Of a DNA stretch of 36,537 bases, positions 7,074 to 15,069 are shown piece by piece; within the stretch, counting starts at the first letter, position 1; every line of letters begins with the position of its first letter. The stretch is from Lachnospiraceae bacterium (GTDB lineage: Bacteria; Bacillota; Clostridia; Lachnospirales; Lachnospiraceae). The stretch lies in the NCBI GenBank assembly GCA_004557975.1, contig SFEV01000028.1, forward strand, positions 1-36,537, written 5' to 3'. Under the pieces are notes generated by a model. The model was not told where the DNA came from. It did not search any database and was given only the letters and a program-made list of their open reading frames with translations. The translations under genes were made by a program, and so were the position numbers.

Positions 7074-7825
7074 AGCTGATTCTGTCACCTGCAAAGAAAA
7101 TGAATGAAAATACAGATGATCTCAGGCCTTTGGGAATGCCTGTTTTTATGAAGGATACACAGAGGCTGATGGAATGGGTGCAGCAGCTGACTTATTCTGA
7201 GGCAAAAAAGCTGTGGGCGTGCAACGATCAGATTGCGGAACTGAATTTCAGCCGTTTTGCCCATATGGATCTGTACCGACGTCTGACGCCGGCTATTCTT
7301 TCCTACGAGGGAATTGCGTATCAGTATATGGCTCCGTCTGTATTTGAGGATGGGCAGCTTTCGTATGTGCAGGAACATTTACGGATACTGTCGGGATTTT
7401 ACGGTGTGTTAAAGCCCATGGACGGTGTCACACCGTATCGCCTGGAAATGCAGGCAAAGGTAAAAACAGATGGAAGCAAGGATCTGTATGAGTTTTGGGG
7501 AGACCGTCTTTATCGGGAAATCCTCGATGAGGACAGAGTGATTGTCAACCTGGCCTCGAAAGAGTATTCCAGGTGTGTGGAAAAGTATCTGACGCCGGAT
7601 GATACGTATATCACATGTGTTTTCGGTGAAATGATAAATGGAAAGGTTGTCCAGAAGGGCACTCTGGCGAAAATGGCGCGAGGTGAGATGGTCCGCTTTA
7701 TGGCTGAAAATCAGATTGAGAACCCGCAGGCGATGAAAGAGTTTGACCGTCTTGGCTACTGTTTCAGAGGAGATCTTTCATCGGATGCGGAATACGTTTT
7801 TATAAAGACCGGGCAGGCCGGATAA
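7070..7825 (+). CDS. yaaA: Peroxide stress protein YaaA (UPF0246/DUF328)
   Basis: A 251-residue YaaA-family protein beginning MKLILSPAKKMN, the family N-terminus. YQYMAPSVF, LRILSGFYGVLKPMDGVTPYRLEM, FWGDRL, NLASKEYS and GEMVRFMAENQI are the conserved blocks in order. In E. coli YaaA lowers free intracellular iron and limits Fenton chemistry during peroxide stress, and the fold binds DNA. The ATGA overlap with bcp couples a peroxidase with an iron-control protein. Its stop lies six bases from the stop of the convergent HD gene, and I see no hairpin between them. Confidence 0.93.
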   Translation: MKLILSPAKKMNENTDDLRPLGMPVFMKDTQRLMEWVQQLTYSEAKKLWACNDQIAELNFSRFAHMDLYRRLTPAILSYEGIAYQYMAPSVFEDGQLSYVQEHLRILSGFYGVLKPMDGVTPYRLEMQAKVKTDGSKDLYEFWGDRLYREILDEDRVIVNLASKEYSRCVEKYLTPDDTYITCVFGEMINGKVVQKGTLAKMARGEMVRFMAENQIENPQAMKEFDRLGYCFRGDLSSDAEYVFIKTGQAG

Positions 7826-7831
7826 ACGCAG

Positions 7832-8308
7832 CTATTTTTTTCGGTGAAACAGCGTTTCGTGGGTGCTGCACCATTTGTCTGCGATACATACAATCACGGC
7901 TTCCCGGCAGCAGGGGACGCTGGTAATTGTCAGCGGCCACATGTGGCTTCTGATAATATTCCGTTCCCTGTCATTGAGCGTATAATACCGTTCTGCATTG
8001 GCAAGCGCTTTTGCGGGATGATGAAAACCGTGAAAACGCTGGAAATCAGAGCGGCTGCGGTCATGCCAGTCATACAGATAGAAATCATGCAGAAAAGCGC
8101 CGCGCACCAGACTGGGTACATCTGCTCCCAGTCTGAATTTTTGATTGATAAGATAACTTACTATGGCGACACGGATGCAGTGCTCATACGTAGTCACACT
8201 GCCGTGCTGGATATAGTTACGCATTCTCCGGGCTTCCTCTGTGCGGGCCAGCTCGGCCAGAATGCAGTAAAGCTTTTTGGTATCTGGTTTGATCCGGGAC
8301 GTATTCAT
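7832..8308 (-). CDS. HD-domain phosphohydrolase-like protein
   Basis: A 158-residue single-domain HD protein. The metal-binding pattern is His43 (TTYEHCIRVA), His74-Asp75 (GAFLHDFYLYDWH), further His residues in RFHGFHHPAKA, and a late Asp144 (CIADKWCSTHE), the expected H...HD...D order. HD proteins of this size hydrolyse phosphate esters or nucleotides, and the substrate is not evident. The ATG at 8308 has a GGAGA site about nine bases upstream. It stands alone on the minus strand, convergent with yaaA and divergent from the HAD gene. Confidence 0.85.
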   Translation of the reverse strand: MNTSRIKPDTKKLYCILAELARTEEARRMRNYIQHGSVTTYEHCIRVAIVSYLINQKFRLGADVPSLVRGAFLHDFYLYDWHDRSRSDFQRFHGFHHPAKALANAERYYTLNDRERNIIRSHMWPLTITSVPCCREAVIVCIADKWCSTHETLFHRKK

Positions 8309-8411
8309 TTACAGTCATCTCCAAACTCTCCGCCTGACGCTGCGGGCATCCGGGGGATTTATTGTCCGGCGTTCAGAAGATGCGATATTTCTGAAACGCT
8401 ACACTGTCTTT

Positions 8412-8440
8412 ATTTTAGAAAATCCTGGGAGAAGAGTCAA
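8412..8440 (-). promoter_or_regulatory. Promoter for the HD-domain gene
   Basis: On the minus strand TTGACT (8435-8440) and TAAAAT (8412-8417) are separated by exactly 17 bp. The expected transcript start is near 8405, about 97 nt before the ATG. A plus-strand TATAAT at 8452-8457 probably serves the divergent HAD gene, but no -35 is recognisable at the right distance. Confidence 0.6.
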
Positions 8441-8521
8441 CGGTGATGAGGTATAATTAAGGGAAAATTAAAGCGGGGAAAAACCGGTCGGAGAAAACGA
8501 GGAACGGGTTGGAGGAAAGAC

Positions 8522-9376
8522 ATGGAAAAAGAGATAAAACTGATTGCACTTGATCTGGATGGTACCCTTTTTGATGAGCAGAAATGCATCTCAGAAGAGA
8601 ACAGAAATGCCATCAGGGAAGCATCGCGGCTCGGTGTGCAGACAGTCATTTCGACAGGACGTCCCTGCATGGGTCTTCCGACGAAAGAGATGGAAGAGAC
8701 TGGAATCCGATATGCGATCACAGCCAACGGGGCAGCCCTTTACAGCATGCCGGAAAAGGAATGCCTGTACTCTGACTGTCTTGACTGGGAGACATCCTGC
8801 GCTCTGCTGGAGAACCTTGGCAGGCTGGATATTCGCATTGATATTTTTGTGAGAGGACAGGGATACAGCGAATACCGCTATGGCCATGATATTGACCGGA
8901 TGTCTCTGCCGCAGTCCATGAAACAGTATCTGAGCACGACGAGGCGGAATGTGGAGAGTCTGCCGGAGTATGTCAGGGAACACCGTGCACAGGTGGAGAA
9001 GTTTACGCTGAATTTTTATCCGCGCCAGGACGGTACTTATGAGGATTACGACCGTGCAGTGCAGCTGCTTTCCGGCAATGAGTCACTCACCGTCGTATCC
9101 GGAGGATATCACAACCTGGAAATCTCATCCAGAAATGCGACGAAGGGGAAGGGACTTTGCATCCTGGCCCGTATGCTGGGGATTGACCCGGGACAGACGA
9201 TGGCCTGCGGCGATTCCGAGAATGATATTGATATTCTGGAAACCGCAGGGATCGGCGTGGCGATGGGAAATGCTGATGACAGTGTAAAACGGATTGCGGA
9301 TTACGTGACACGGTCAAACGAGGAGAACGGAGTCGCACATGCAATCAGAGAGCTGGTGCTGAATCAAAAAATATGA
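8522..9376 (+). CDS. Cof-type HAD-IIB phosphatase
   Basis: A 284-residue HAD-superfamily hydrolase of the Cof/YidA class, cytoplasmic phosphatases acting on sugar phosphates and cofactor precursors such as pyridoxal phosphate. Motif I is ALDLDGTLFDE (nucleophile Asp11, acid/base Asp13), motif II is VISTGRP, ITANGAALY follows, the motif III Lys is in NATKGKGL, and motif IV is CGDSENDIDIL. The middle holds the C2B cap. The ATG follows GGAGGAAAG. The gene ends with TGA directly against the stop of the convergent ABC permease. Confidence 0.9.
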   Translation: MEKEIKLIALDLDGTLFDEQKCISEENRNAIREASRLGVQTVISTGRPCMGLPTKEMEETGIRYAITANGAALYSMPEKECLYSDCLDWETSCALLENLGRLDIRIDIFVRGQGYSEYRYGHDIDRMSLPQSMKQYLSTTRRNVESLPEYVREHRAQVEKFTLNFYPRQDGTYEDYDRAVQLLSGNESLTVVSGGYHNLEISSRNATKGKGLCILARMLGIDPGQTMACGDSENDIDILETAGIGVAMGNADDSVKRIADYVTRSNEENGVAHAIRELVLNQKI

Positions 9377-10144
9377 TCACGCCCTCCTGTTAAAAATGAT
9401 TACAGACAGCATGAGATTCAGGACGCTCCATATAAGCGTGATGGCTGCTGCCGTCAGGTATTCCTCCGGTTTGGAGGTGCCGATAAGCAGTGGGTACGAT
9501 TCCATCAGGAAAGGCGGCAGATACGCTTTCAGATGCGGAAGCAGCCCCAACAGATAGACGACAGCGAAAATACCGCCTGTCCCGAGCACGACTGCGGACG
9601 ATGACATGAGGCAGACGGAGACAGACATCATAACGGTGATGAGCCACAGCCCCATCAGGTAAAAACAGAAGACGGAAAAAAACAGGTGACTGGCTATGGC
9701 ATTGTCCCAGAAAAAAGCATTGTAACCGTATGTGATACCGCAGCTTACCAGGCAGCCCAGGGTCCAGAAAATGGTCACGACGGCTGCCTTGGAAGCAAGG
9801 ATTTTCCAGCGCTTCATACCTTTTGTCAGAATCAGAATCAGAGTTCCCTTCTGGTATTCTGATGTCAGAATTCCACTGAACATGACAAGAAAAATGACCA
9901 GCGCAATCTGCATGTTCTTGAAAAACTGTGTCCAGGAGGTCATGGCGTTCACAGTAACCTGACCGACGATCATGCCGCTCTCGGCAAGCTGCTCCGACAT
10001 CAGCTCCATCATCCACGGGGTTATCTTTGCAATCGCAGGATTCATAATCCCGAACAGGCAGAACAGTGCTGCGAGAATCAGCAGCCTTCCTGTCCGGATC
10101 TGTTCGGTCAGTTCTTTTTTTGTAAATGCGGTCAGCTGAGTCAT
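9377..10144 (-). CDS. ABC-2 type transporter permease (YxlG-like)
   Basis: A 255-residue membrane protein with about six hydrophobic segments: LLILAALFCLFGI, IALVIFLVMFSGILT, VVTIFWTLGCLVSC, LFFSVFCFYLMGLWLI, VLGTGGIFAVVYLLGLL and the C-terminal TLIWSVLNLMLSVIIF. It belongs to the ABC-2 export permease group. Its start overlaps the ATPase stop as ATGA, so the two are made together. The preceding PLDc_N peptide and ATPase give the order of Bacillus yxlE-yxlF-yxlG, hence the comparison. Such pairs often export peptides or lipids or give resistance to antimicrobial peptides, and the substrate cannot be read from sequence. Confidence 0.85.
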   Translation of the reverse strand: MTQLTAFTKKELTEQIRTGRLLILAALFCLFGIMNPAIAKITPWMMELMSEQLAESGMIVGQVTVNAMTSWTQFFKNMQIALVIFLVMFSGILTSEYQKGTLILILTKGMKRWKILASKAAVVTIFWTLGCLVSCGITYGYNAFFWDNAIASHLFFSVFCFYLMGLWLITVMMSVSVCLMSSSAVVLGTGGIFAVVYLLGLLPHLKAYLPPFLMESYPLLIGTSKPEEYLTAAAITLIWSVLNLMLSVIIFNRRA

Positions 10145-11043
10145 TGATTTACCACCTCCAGAAACAGATCTTCCAAAGTGGGTTCCAGGCGCTCCAGACG
10201 CAGAACCGGAATACTGTTCTGCGAAAGCAGGCCCATGATTTCCACCATGTCGGTCTCATTTTTATTTGTGAGCTTCAGCTTTGTCTCACCGGCAGCTGTG
10301 CCTTTTCCGTACAGATGCACGAATTGATTCATATCCTGGGCGGAGAAAAATTCAATTTCGATGCCGGTTCCCTTTCGCATATTTCTGACCTCTTCCATTG
10401 TTCCGCAAAGCGCCAGCGTACCTCCGTGAAGAAGCGCAATGTGATCGCAGATGCGCTCCACATCTGAGAGAATATGGGTGGAAAACAGCACGGTAGTCTC
10501 ATTTTTGACGGAACACAGGATGTCAAGAATTTCTTTCCTGCCCACAGGATCGAGAGCAGAAGTCGGCTCGTCGCAGATAAGCAGCCTGGGCCGGTTCAGC
10601 AGAGCCTGCGCAATTCCAAGCCGCTGCTTCATACCTCTGGAAAAACCGTGAATACGCTTTTTGACAGAGCCAAGACCTGTCAGCTCAAGAAGCTCCTGCG
10701 ATCTCATGCGGATTTCATCTCTTTTCATGCCTGTAATTTCGCCGCACATGAGCAGGTATTCCGCCGGAGTCATAAAGCCGTAAAATTCCGGCACATCCGG
10801 CAGGTATCCAATATATCTGTTGGTACAGTTCTGACCAAATGTCACTTTTTCTCCGTTTACGAAGATTTCACCGTCATCCTGTCGCAGCAGACCGAGAATC
10901 ATCTTCATGGTGGTCGTCTTTCCTGCGCCGTTCTGGCCGATAAAACCGAAGACACAGTGCTCCGGCACGGAGAAGGAGAGGTCACGGATCACCGCATTTT
11001 TCCCAAAGTTTTTTGTAATATGTGAAACTTTCAGAATATCCAT
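10141..11043 (-). CDS. ABC transporter ATP-binding protein (YxlF-like)
   Basis: A 300-residue ABC ATPase. Walker A is GQNGAGKTT (residues 36-44), the signature is GFSRGMKQRLGIAQALL near residue 135, Walker B is LLICDEPTSALDP, and the switch His is in LFSTHILSDVERICD. The last 80 or so residues are a C-terminal extension of the kind seen on drug and peptide exporters. I choose the ATG at 11043 because MDILKVSHITKNFG is the normal N-terminus and the start overlaps the PLDc_N stop as TAATG. An upstream in-frame start near 11121 would run inside that gene. Confidence 0.93.
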   Translation of the reverse strand: MDILKVSHITKNFGKNAVIRDLSFSVPEHCVFGFIGQNGAGKTTTMKMILGLLRQDDGEIFVNGEKVTFGQNCTNRYIGYLPDVPEFYGFMTPAEYLLMCGEITGMKRDEIRMRSQELLELTGLGSVKKRIHGFSRGMKQRLGIAQALLNRPRLLICDEPTSALDPVGRKEILDILCSVKNETTVLFSTHILSDVERICDHIALLHGGTLALCGTMEEVRNMRKGTGIEIEFFSAQDMNQFVHLYGKGTAAGETKLKLTNKNETDMVEIMGLLSQNSIPVLRLERLEPTLEDLFLEVVNQ

Positions 11044-11243
11044 TATGATTCCTCTTTTCCGAAGATAAAGTACAGGACGGGGCCGATAAACTCCATGCCG
11101 ATTATGGCAATGACGAGCCACAGCGCACGGTTTCCGCGTTTATAGTGATCATGGGTGAGTATGTGGTGGATTGTATATCCCAAAAGTGCCAGTTCCACGA
11201 GAACCAGTGGGATTAAAAATGGTAATAGCTCCTGAATATTCAT
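11043..11243 (-). CDS. PLDc_N-domain membrane peptide (YxlE-like)
   Basis: A 66-residue peptide with two membrane spans (FLIPLVLVELALLGYTIHHIL and ALWLVIAIIGMEFIGPVLYFIFG) and the short PLDc_N pattern RALWLVIAI..GPVLYFIFGK. In Bacillus the related YxlD and YxlE sit next to the YxlFG ABC transporter and restrain the sigma factor SigY. Here the neighbouring regulator is an XRE protein instead. TAATG overlaps on both sides (11243 with the XRE gene, 11043 with the ATPase) tie its translation to both. Confidence 0.85.
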   Translation of the reverse strand: MNIQELLPFLIPLVLVELALLGYTIHHILTHDHYKRGNRALWLVIAIIGMEFIGPVLYFIFGKEES

Positions 11244-12361
11244 TATCTGATCTCCTTTAATCTGTTTTTTAAATGTTCAAATTTCGGTTCGCCCTCCAGA
11301 GCGGAGAATGCGGGATGAGAGAGGGAATGGCAGACATCCTCAAGCACGAGCTTTCTGCTGCGCGGAGCATCCGCACCACTGTCAAGCTGTTCAAAACATT
11401 CGCCTATCCTGGTAAAGTAATCATCGCTCCGGAGCATCAGTGTCTCTGAAGAAAACAGCTCCTGAATGCTGGAAACGTATCTTTCCGTGTGATCCAGTGC
11501 GCTTTCTTTTTCGTTTTGTGCGAGACAGCACAGTGCTGCCTGATATTCGAACTGAGCAGTACCGTTCGGATTCAGCGTGATAAGGGAAAAAGCATTGATT
11601 ACGGCTTCTGTGCGCTCAATTGTTTTCTGGCAGATATCGGGCTGGTCAGCATGCATGGACAGATATACTCTGGAGGCGTTCACCAGGGAGAGCAGGCTGC
11701 TGTACATGGTCATCTGTGAAAAGCTTTCTGCCTTATCCTGATTGTTATTCATCATATAAGCCATAATCAGCACATTGTCACTTTGCCGCAGCAGCCTGAA
11801 GGGCTCCAGAACATCTTCCAGTGCGTCAATCACTTCCTGTGCCTGTCCGAGCTGAAGGCGGGTGAACGCTCCGAGAGCAGTGGCGTCGCTGCAGAGGCTT
11901 ATAACGCTGCAGTTTTCCCGGATACGATCACACAGACCGGAGATATCGCGCAGCACCTCCTCCTGCGTTTCCTTCTCTGCAGCCAGCGTGTAATGATTGA
12001 GCCACAGAACACTGATCTGGAAAAGGAATGGGTAACAGGAATAATATTGCTTTACGTATCGCTTTGTTTTTGCCATTGCTTCTGCAAAAGGCCTGGAGGC
12101 AAAGTCTTCCGCAAATTCCTGGTAGAGCCTTCGGATCTGCTCCTTTGAAAGCTGTGGACTGTATCCTACCAGATCGTCGATGGTAACATCGAAATATGAT
12201 GCCAGCTGGGGCAGAAGCGCGATGTCGGGAGTGCTCTGCCGTGTTTCCCATTTGGAAACGGAGGCCTTTGTCACCCCGACGAAATCGGCAAGCTGTTCCT
12301 GGGTTACTTTTTTCTCGTGTCTGAGACGGACAAGATTGTCCGCCAGATTCAGTCTGTTCAT
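11243..12361 (-). CDS. XRE-family regulator with a long helical C-terminal domain
   Basis: A 372-residue protein. Residues 5-62 form a lambda-repressor HTH (LADNLVRLRHEKKVTQEQLADFVGVTKASVSKWE, with TQEQLADF and VSKWE as landmarks), followed by a linker (DDLVGYSPQLSKEQIRRLYQ) and about 290 residues of helical, TPR-like sequence with repeated Ala/Leu positions. This layout is common in regulators that sense a peptide or control a neighbouring transporter. I use the ATG at 12361, five bases after AGGTGA. The GTG at 12370 lies inside that ribosome site. It is the first gene of the four-gene operon and probably controls it through the palindrome over its own promoter. Confidence 0.88.
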   Translation of the reverse strand: MNRLNLADNLVRLRHEKKVTQEQLADFVGVTKASVSKWETRQSTPDIALLPQLASYFDVTIDDLVGYSPQLSKEQIRRLYQEFAEDFASRPFAEAMAKTKRYVKQYYSCYPFLFQISVLWLNHYTLAAEKETQEEVLRDISGLCDRIRENCSVISLCSDATALGAFTRLQLGQAQEVIDALEDVLEPFRLLRQSDNVLIMAYMMNNNQDKAESFSQMTMYSSLLSLVNASRVYLSMHADQPDICQKTIERTEAVINAFSLITLNPNGTAQFEYQAALCCLAQNEKESALDHTERYVSSIQELFSSETLMLRSDDYFTRIGECFEQLDSGADAPRSRKLVLEDVCHSLSHPAFSALEGEPKFEHLKNRLKEIR

Positions 12362-12388
12362 GTATGTCACCTGATTTCTCTTTACTTT

Positions 12389-12425
12389 ATGATATCATTA
12401 TAATGGAACGACGCAGAGAAGACAA
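12389..12425 (-). promoter_or_regulatory. Promoter and palindromic operator of the XRE-ABC operon
   Basis: On the minus strand TTGTCT (12420-12425), 17 bp, then TATAAT (12397-12402). A perfect 10-bp palindrome ATGATATCAT (12389-12398) overlaps the last two bases of the -10 and runs into the start region. A repressor bound there would block initiation, as expected for autoregulation by the XRE protein. Confidence 0.65.
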
Positions 12426-12498
12426 CGGAACGGCACGATACTTTGCGATATAAAATCAACTATAAGGAAACTAAAAAGAAATGAATTCAGAATTATGA

Positions 12499-12527
12499 TT
12501 GACATTCTTTCTCTGCTGGAATAGAAT
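12499..12527 (+). promoter_or_regulatory. Promoter of the CDF exporter gene
   Basis: A perfect TTGACA at 12499-12504 and TAGAAT (five of six) at 12522-12527, spaced 17 bp. The start would be near 12534, about 43 nt before the ATG. No metal-regulator box was recognised. Confidence 0.7.
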
Positions 12528-12576
12528 GATACGAATTGCAGAAGTTACTGTAAATCCATGGAAGGAAGAATAAATC

Positions 12577-13755
12577 ATGGTAAATTTTCTGGTAAAAAGA
12601 TTTGTCAGGAATTATGAAAATACAGACGACAGTCAGGTCCGGACTGCCTATGGCACGCTGGCAAGCTGTGTCGGAATCGGCTGCAACGTATTCCTGTTCT
12701 TTTTGAAGCTTGCGATCGGCCTGGTGGTAAATTCCGTATCTGTTATGTCGGACGCATTCAATAACCTGTCGGATGCAGCATCCTCGATTATCAGCCTTGT
12801 GGGAGTGAAGATGGCGGACCGGCCGGCTGACAAGGAGCATCCGTTCGGACATGGACGTATGGAATATGTTGCAGCTCTGATTGTGTCATTTCTCGTCATC
12901 GAGGTAGGATGGACGCTGTGCAAGTCGTCCTTTGACAAGATTCTCCATCCGAATGATCTGACGTTCAGTGTAATTTCTGTCTGTATTCTGGCGGCTTCTA
13001 TCACGGTGAAGCTGTGGATGGCCTTTCTGAACAGGACACTTGGGGAGCGTATCAATTCTTCAGTGATGAAGGCTACGGCGGCTGACTCCATGGGAGATGT
13101 GCTCACAACGTCAGCGACAATTCTGGCACTGGCAGTTTACGGCATATGGGGAAAAAATGTTGATGGAATTGTGGGACTGATTGTGTCTGTCATTGTTATG
13201 ATTGCAGGTATTAATATCGCGAAGGATACGCTTGCTCCGCTGCTCGGTGAAGCCGTCAGCCAGGAGACAGCAGATAAAATTTCCGGATTCGTGGAGAAAT
13301 ATGACGGAATCGTCGGGACACACGACCTGATTGTACATAGCTACGGCCCCTCAAGACGAATGGCATCGATCCATGCCGAAGTACCCAGCAATGTGGATAT
13401 TGAAAAATCCCATGAAATTATTGACCGCATTGAGCGGGATGCAATGAAAGAGCTGGGCATTTTTCTTGTAATCCATATGGACCCGATTGCCGTCAATGAT
13501 GAAAATATGTTGTATTACCGCGGTATTGCGGAAGATGTTCTGAAAGTGATTGATTCGCGCTACAGTCTCCATGACTTCCGCATGGTAGACGGAGAGAAGA
13601 GGGTAAATCTGATTTTTGATCTGGTAGTCCCCAGAGAAGAGCCGTCATCCGGGGACGATGCGCTCAGACAGAAAGTGAACCGGATGGTGCAGGAGAAGGA
13701 ACCGCGCTGCTGCTGTGTGATCACAGTAGAGCGGAGTTTCTGTGCGGCAGATTGA
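12577..13755 (+). CDS. Cation diffusion facilitator (CDF) metal exporter
   Basis: A 392-residue inner-membrane exporter of the CDF family, which uses the proton gradient to expel divalent metals (Zn, Fe, Mn, Co). Six membrane spans lie between about residues 28 and 215, with the family motif SVSVMSDAFNNLSDAASS in span 2, HPFGHGRMEY between spans 2 and 3, and AADSMGDVLTTSATI in span 5. The C-terminal 170 residues (VGTHDLIVHSYGPSRRMASIHAEVP) form the cytoplasmic metal-sensing domain. The site residues appear as Asn62/Asp66 in span 2 and two Asp in span 5, rather than the His-Asp pairs of zinc-specific members, which leans away from strict zinc selectivity. It is monocistronic and ends at a strong hairpin. 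Confidence 0.92.
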   Translation: MVNFLVKRFVRNYENTDDSQVRTAYGTLASCVGIGCNVFLFFLKLAIGLVVNSVSVMSDAFNNLSDAASSIISLVGVKMADRPADKEHPFGHGRMEYVAALIVSFLVIEVGWTLCKSSFDKILHPNDLTFSVISVCILAASITVKLWMAFLNRTLGERINSSVMKATAADSMGDVLTTSATILALAVYGIWGKNVDGIVGLIVSVIVMIAGINIAKDTLAPLLGEAVSQETADKISGFVEKYDGIVGTHDLIVHSYGPSRRMASIHAEVPSNVDIEKSHEIIDRIERDAMKELGIFLVIHMDPIAVNDENMLYYRGIAEDVLKVIDSRYSLHDFRMVDGEKRVNLIFDLVVPREEPSSGDDALRQKVNRMVQEKEPRCCCVITVERSFCAAD

Positions 13756-13766
13756 AAAAATATAAG

Positions 13767-13815
13767 GAACGAAAAAAGACACCTGGCTTATAAAAGCAGG
13801 TGCCTTTTTTCGTTC
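13767..13815. terminator. Bidirectional rho-independent terminator
   Basis: Arms GAACGAAAAAAGACACCTG (13767-13785) and CAGGTGCCTTTTTTCGTTC (13797-13815) pair at 18 of 19 positions around an 11-base loop. The stem has T runs on either strand. It lies between the convergent CDF and azlD genes and can serve both. Confidence 0.92.
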
Positions 13816-13862
13816 TGTAAATTCACGAGGATGTGCGAAGCACACTTTCTGTATTCAGAGAT

Positions 13863-14177
13863 CTACCAGACCGGCAAAATCAGCTCCAGAACGAATACAA
13901 CCACGCAGCACGACACTGCAACCGGAAACAGACCTGCGCCAAGCCATGCCAGGACGATTCCGACCAGAAGTGCGGCGGCGCCTGCAACCGGTGACTGGGT
14001 GGCATTGACGATTGCAGGGAAGGTCATGACGGCCAGCGTCACGTACGGAACGTAGTACAGGAACGACTGAAGGAACCTGTTTTTGATCTGTCCGCGGATC
14101 AGCGTCAGAGGAAGCACACGTATTGCATACGTGATAATCACCATGACCGCGATATAAATATATGTATTATGATTCAT
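13863..14177 (-). CDS. azlD: AzlD-family branched-chain amino acid transport subunit
   Basis: A 104-residue membrane protein with three to four spans (YIYIAVMVIITYAIRVLPLTL, SFLYYVPYVTLAVMTFPAIV, AALLVGIVLAWLGAG, VAVSCCVVVFVLELIL). The pattern TYAIRVLPL..PYV.LA.MTFPAI is the AzlD family core. AzlD is the small partner of AzlC in exporters of branched-chain amino acids and analogues. The ATG at 14177 lies 11 bp inside azlC, and starts further upstream would extend deeper into that gene. Confidence 0.9.
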   Translation of the reverse strand: MNHNTYIYIAVMVIITYAIRVLPLTLIRGQIKNRFLQSFLYYVPYVTLAVMTFPAIVNATQSPVAGAAALLVGIVLAWLGAGLFPVAVSCCVVVFVLELILPVW

Positions 14178-14937
14178 GACCGTTCTCCTCTCCATTCTGA
14201 TTTACCGGGAATATGAGTGCAGCTGCAGCCGAGATGGCTACTGTCAGAATAATAGTGCGCGTACCTTCTGACAGGGATGACAGTACCGGAATGATACCGG
14301 CAGCCCAGCTTGCGGCAAAGCTGATCAGGACCAGTCCTGCCACGACTCGGTTTCTGCGCGACGGTGGAATAATGACTGCAAGAAACATGCCGAACAGTGC
14401 GACGCTCAGTGCGCTGACAATTCTGGCCGGCAGCATATTTCCGGCGATGATGCCAAGCGCTGTTCCGGCAGCCCAGCAGGGCGATGCAAACAGCAGAGCT
14501 CCGAAGGTATACCAGGGATTTAGAAATCCCTGGCGCGCAATGGAGATACCGAAGATTTCATCAGTGATTCCGAAGCCGGTGAGGAGACGCAGAGAAAGCG
14601 GCGTATCAGGTGAGAGCTTCTGGCTCAGTGCACAGCTCATCAGCAGATATCTGGCATTTGTAACGATGGTAATAATCGCTACCTCCAGATATGCGGCATT
14701 TGCACCAATCAGAGAAAAGACGGCGTATTCTCCTGCCGAGGCGTTTGTCAGAATACTTGCCAGAAAACCCTGAAAGGCACTCAGACCGGCACTGCGCGCC
14801 GCTATTCCAAGAGAAAAAGCGACTGCAAAATACCCCAGTCCGATGGGAATACCATCGCGAAAGCCTGAGAGAAGCTCCCTGTTTCGCGAAAATGGCGAAA
14901 AGCTCTGATTCTGTTTTTGTTTGATATATTTGTTCAT
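14167..14937 (-). CDS. azlC: AzlC-family branched-chain amino acid exporter subunit
   Basis: A 256-residue membrane protein with the AzlC core: FRDGIPIGLGYFAVAFSLGI near residue 30, then ASILTNASAGEYAVFSLI, TNARYLLMSCALSQKL, GITDEIFGISI and FASPCWAAGTALG. I count about seven hydrophobic spans. With AzlD it exports branched-chain amino acids, which protects against analogues or excess. The start at 14937 (MNKYIKQKQ) follows AGGAAAG. An earlier in-frame start near 15009 has no ribosome site. It has its own promoter (15019-15047) and is not part of the upstream GH116 unit. Confidence 0.92.
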   Translation of the reverse strand: MNKYIKQKQNQSFSPFSRNRELLSGFRDGIPIGLGYFAVAFSLGIAARSAGLSAFQGFLASILTNASAGEYAVFSLIGANAAYLEVAIITIVTNARYLLMSCALSQKLSPDTPLSLRLLTGFGITDEIFGISIARQGFLNPWYTFGALLFASPCWAAGTALGIIAGNMLPARIVSALSVALFGMFLAVIIPPSRRNRVVAGLVLISFAASWAAGIIPVLSSLSEGTRTIILTVAISAAAALIFPVNQNGEENGHES

Positions 14938-15001
14938 GACAATACTTCTTTCCTGGTTCTTTGGTTCTGCCATGTGCCGACCGGACGTTTTGAGATGGTC
15001 C

Positions 15002-15047
15002 GGCAGCACTGCCCCACTATTATAACAGCAGAATCGACAGGAGTAAA
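15002..15047 (-). promoter_or_regulatory. azlCD promoter with a downstream inverted repeat
   Basis: On the minus strand TTTACT (15042-15047), 17 bp, TATAAT (15019-15024). Just after the expected start lies GGCAG-CA-CTGCC (15002-15013), a perfect 5-bp inverted repeat that could be a regulator site. No regulator gene is adjacent. Confidence 0.6.
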
Positions 15048-15069
15048 ATGGAAATTCGTATTTCTTGTC

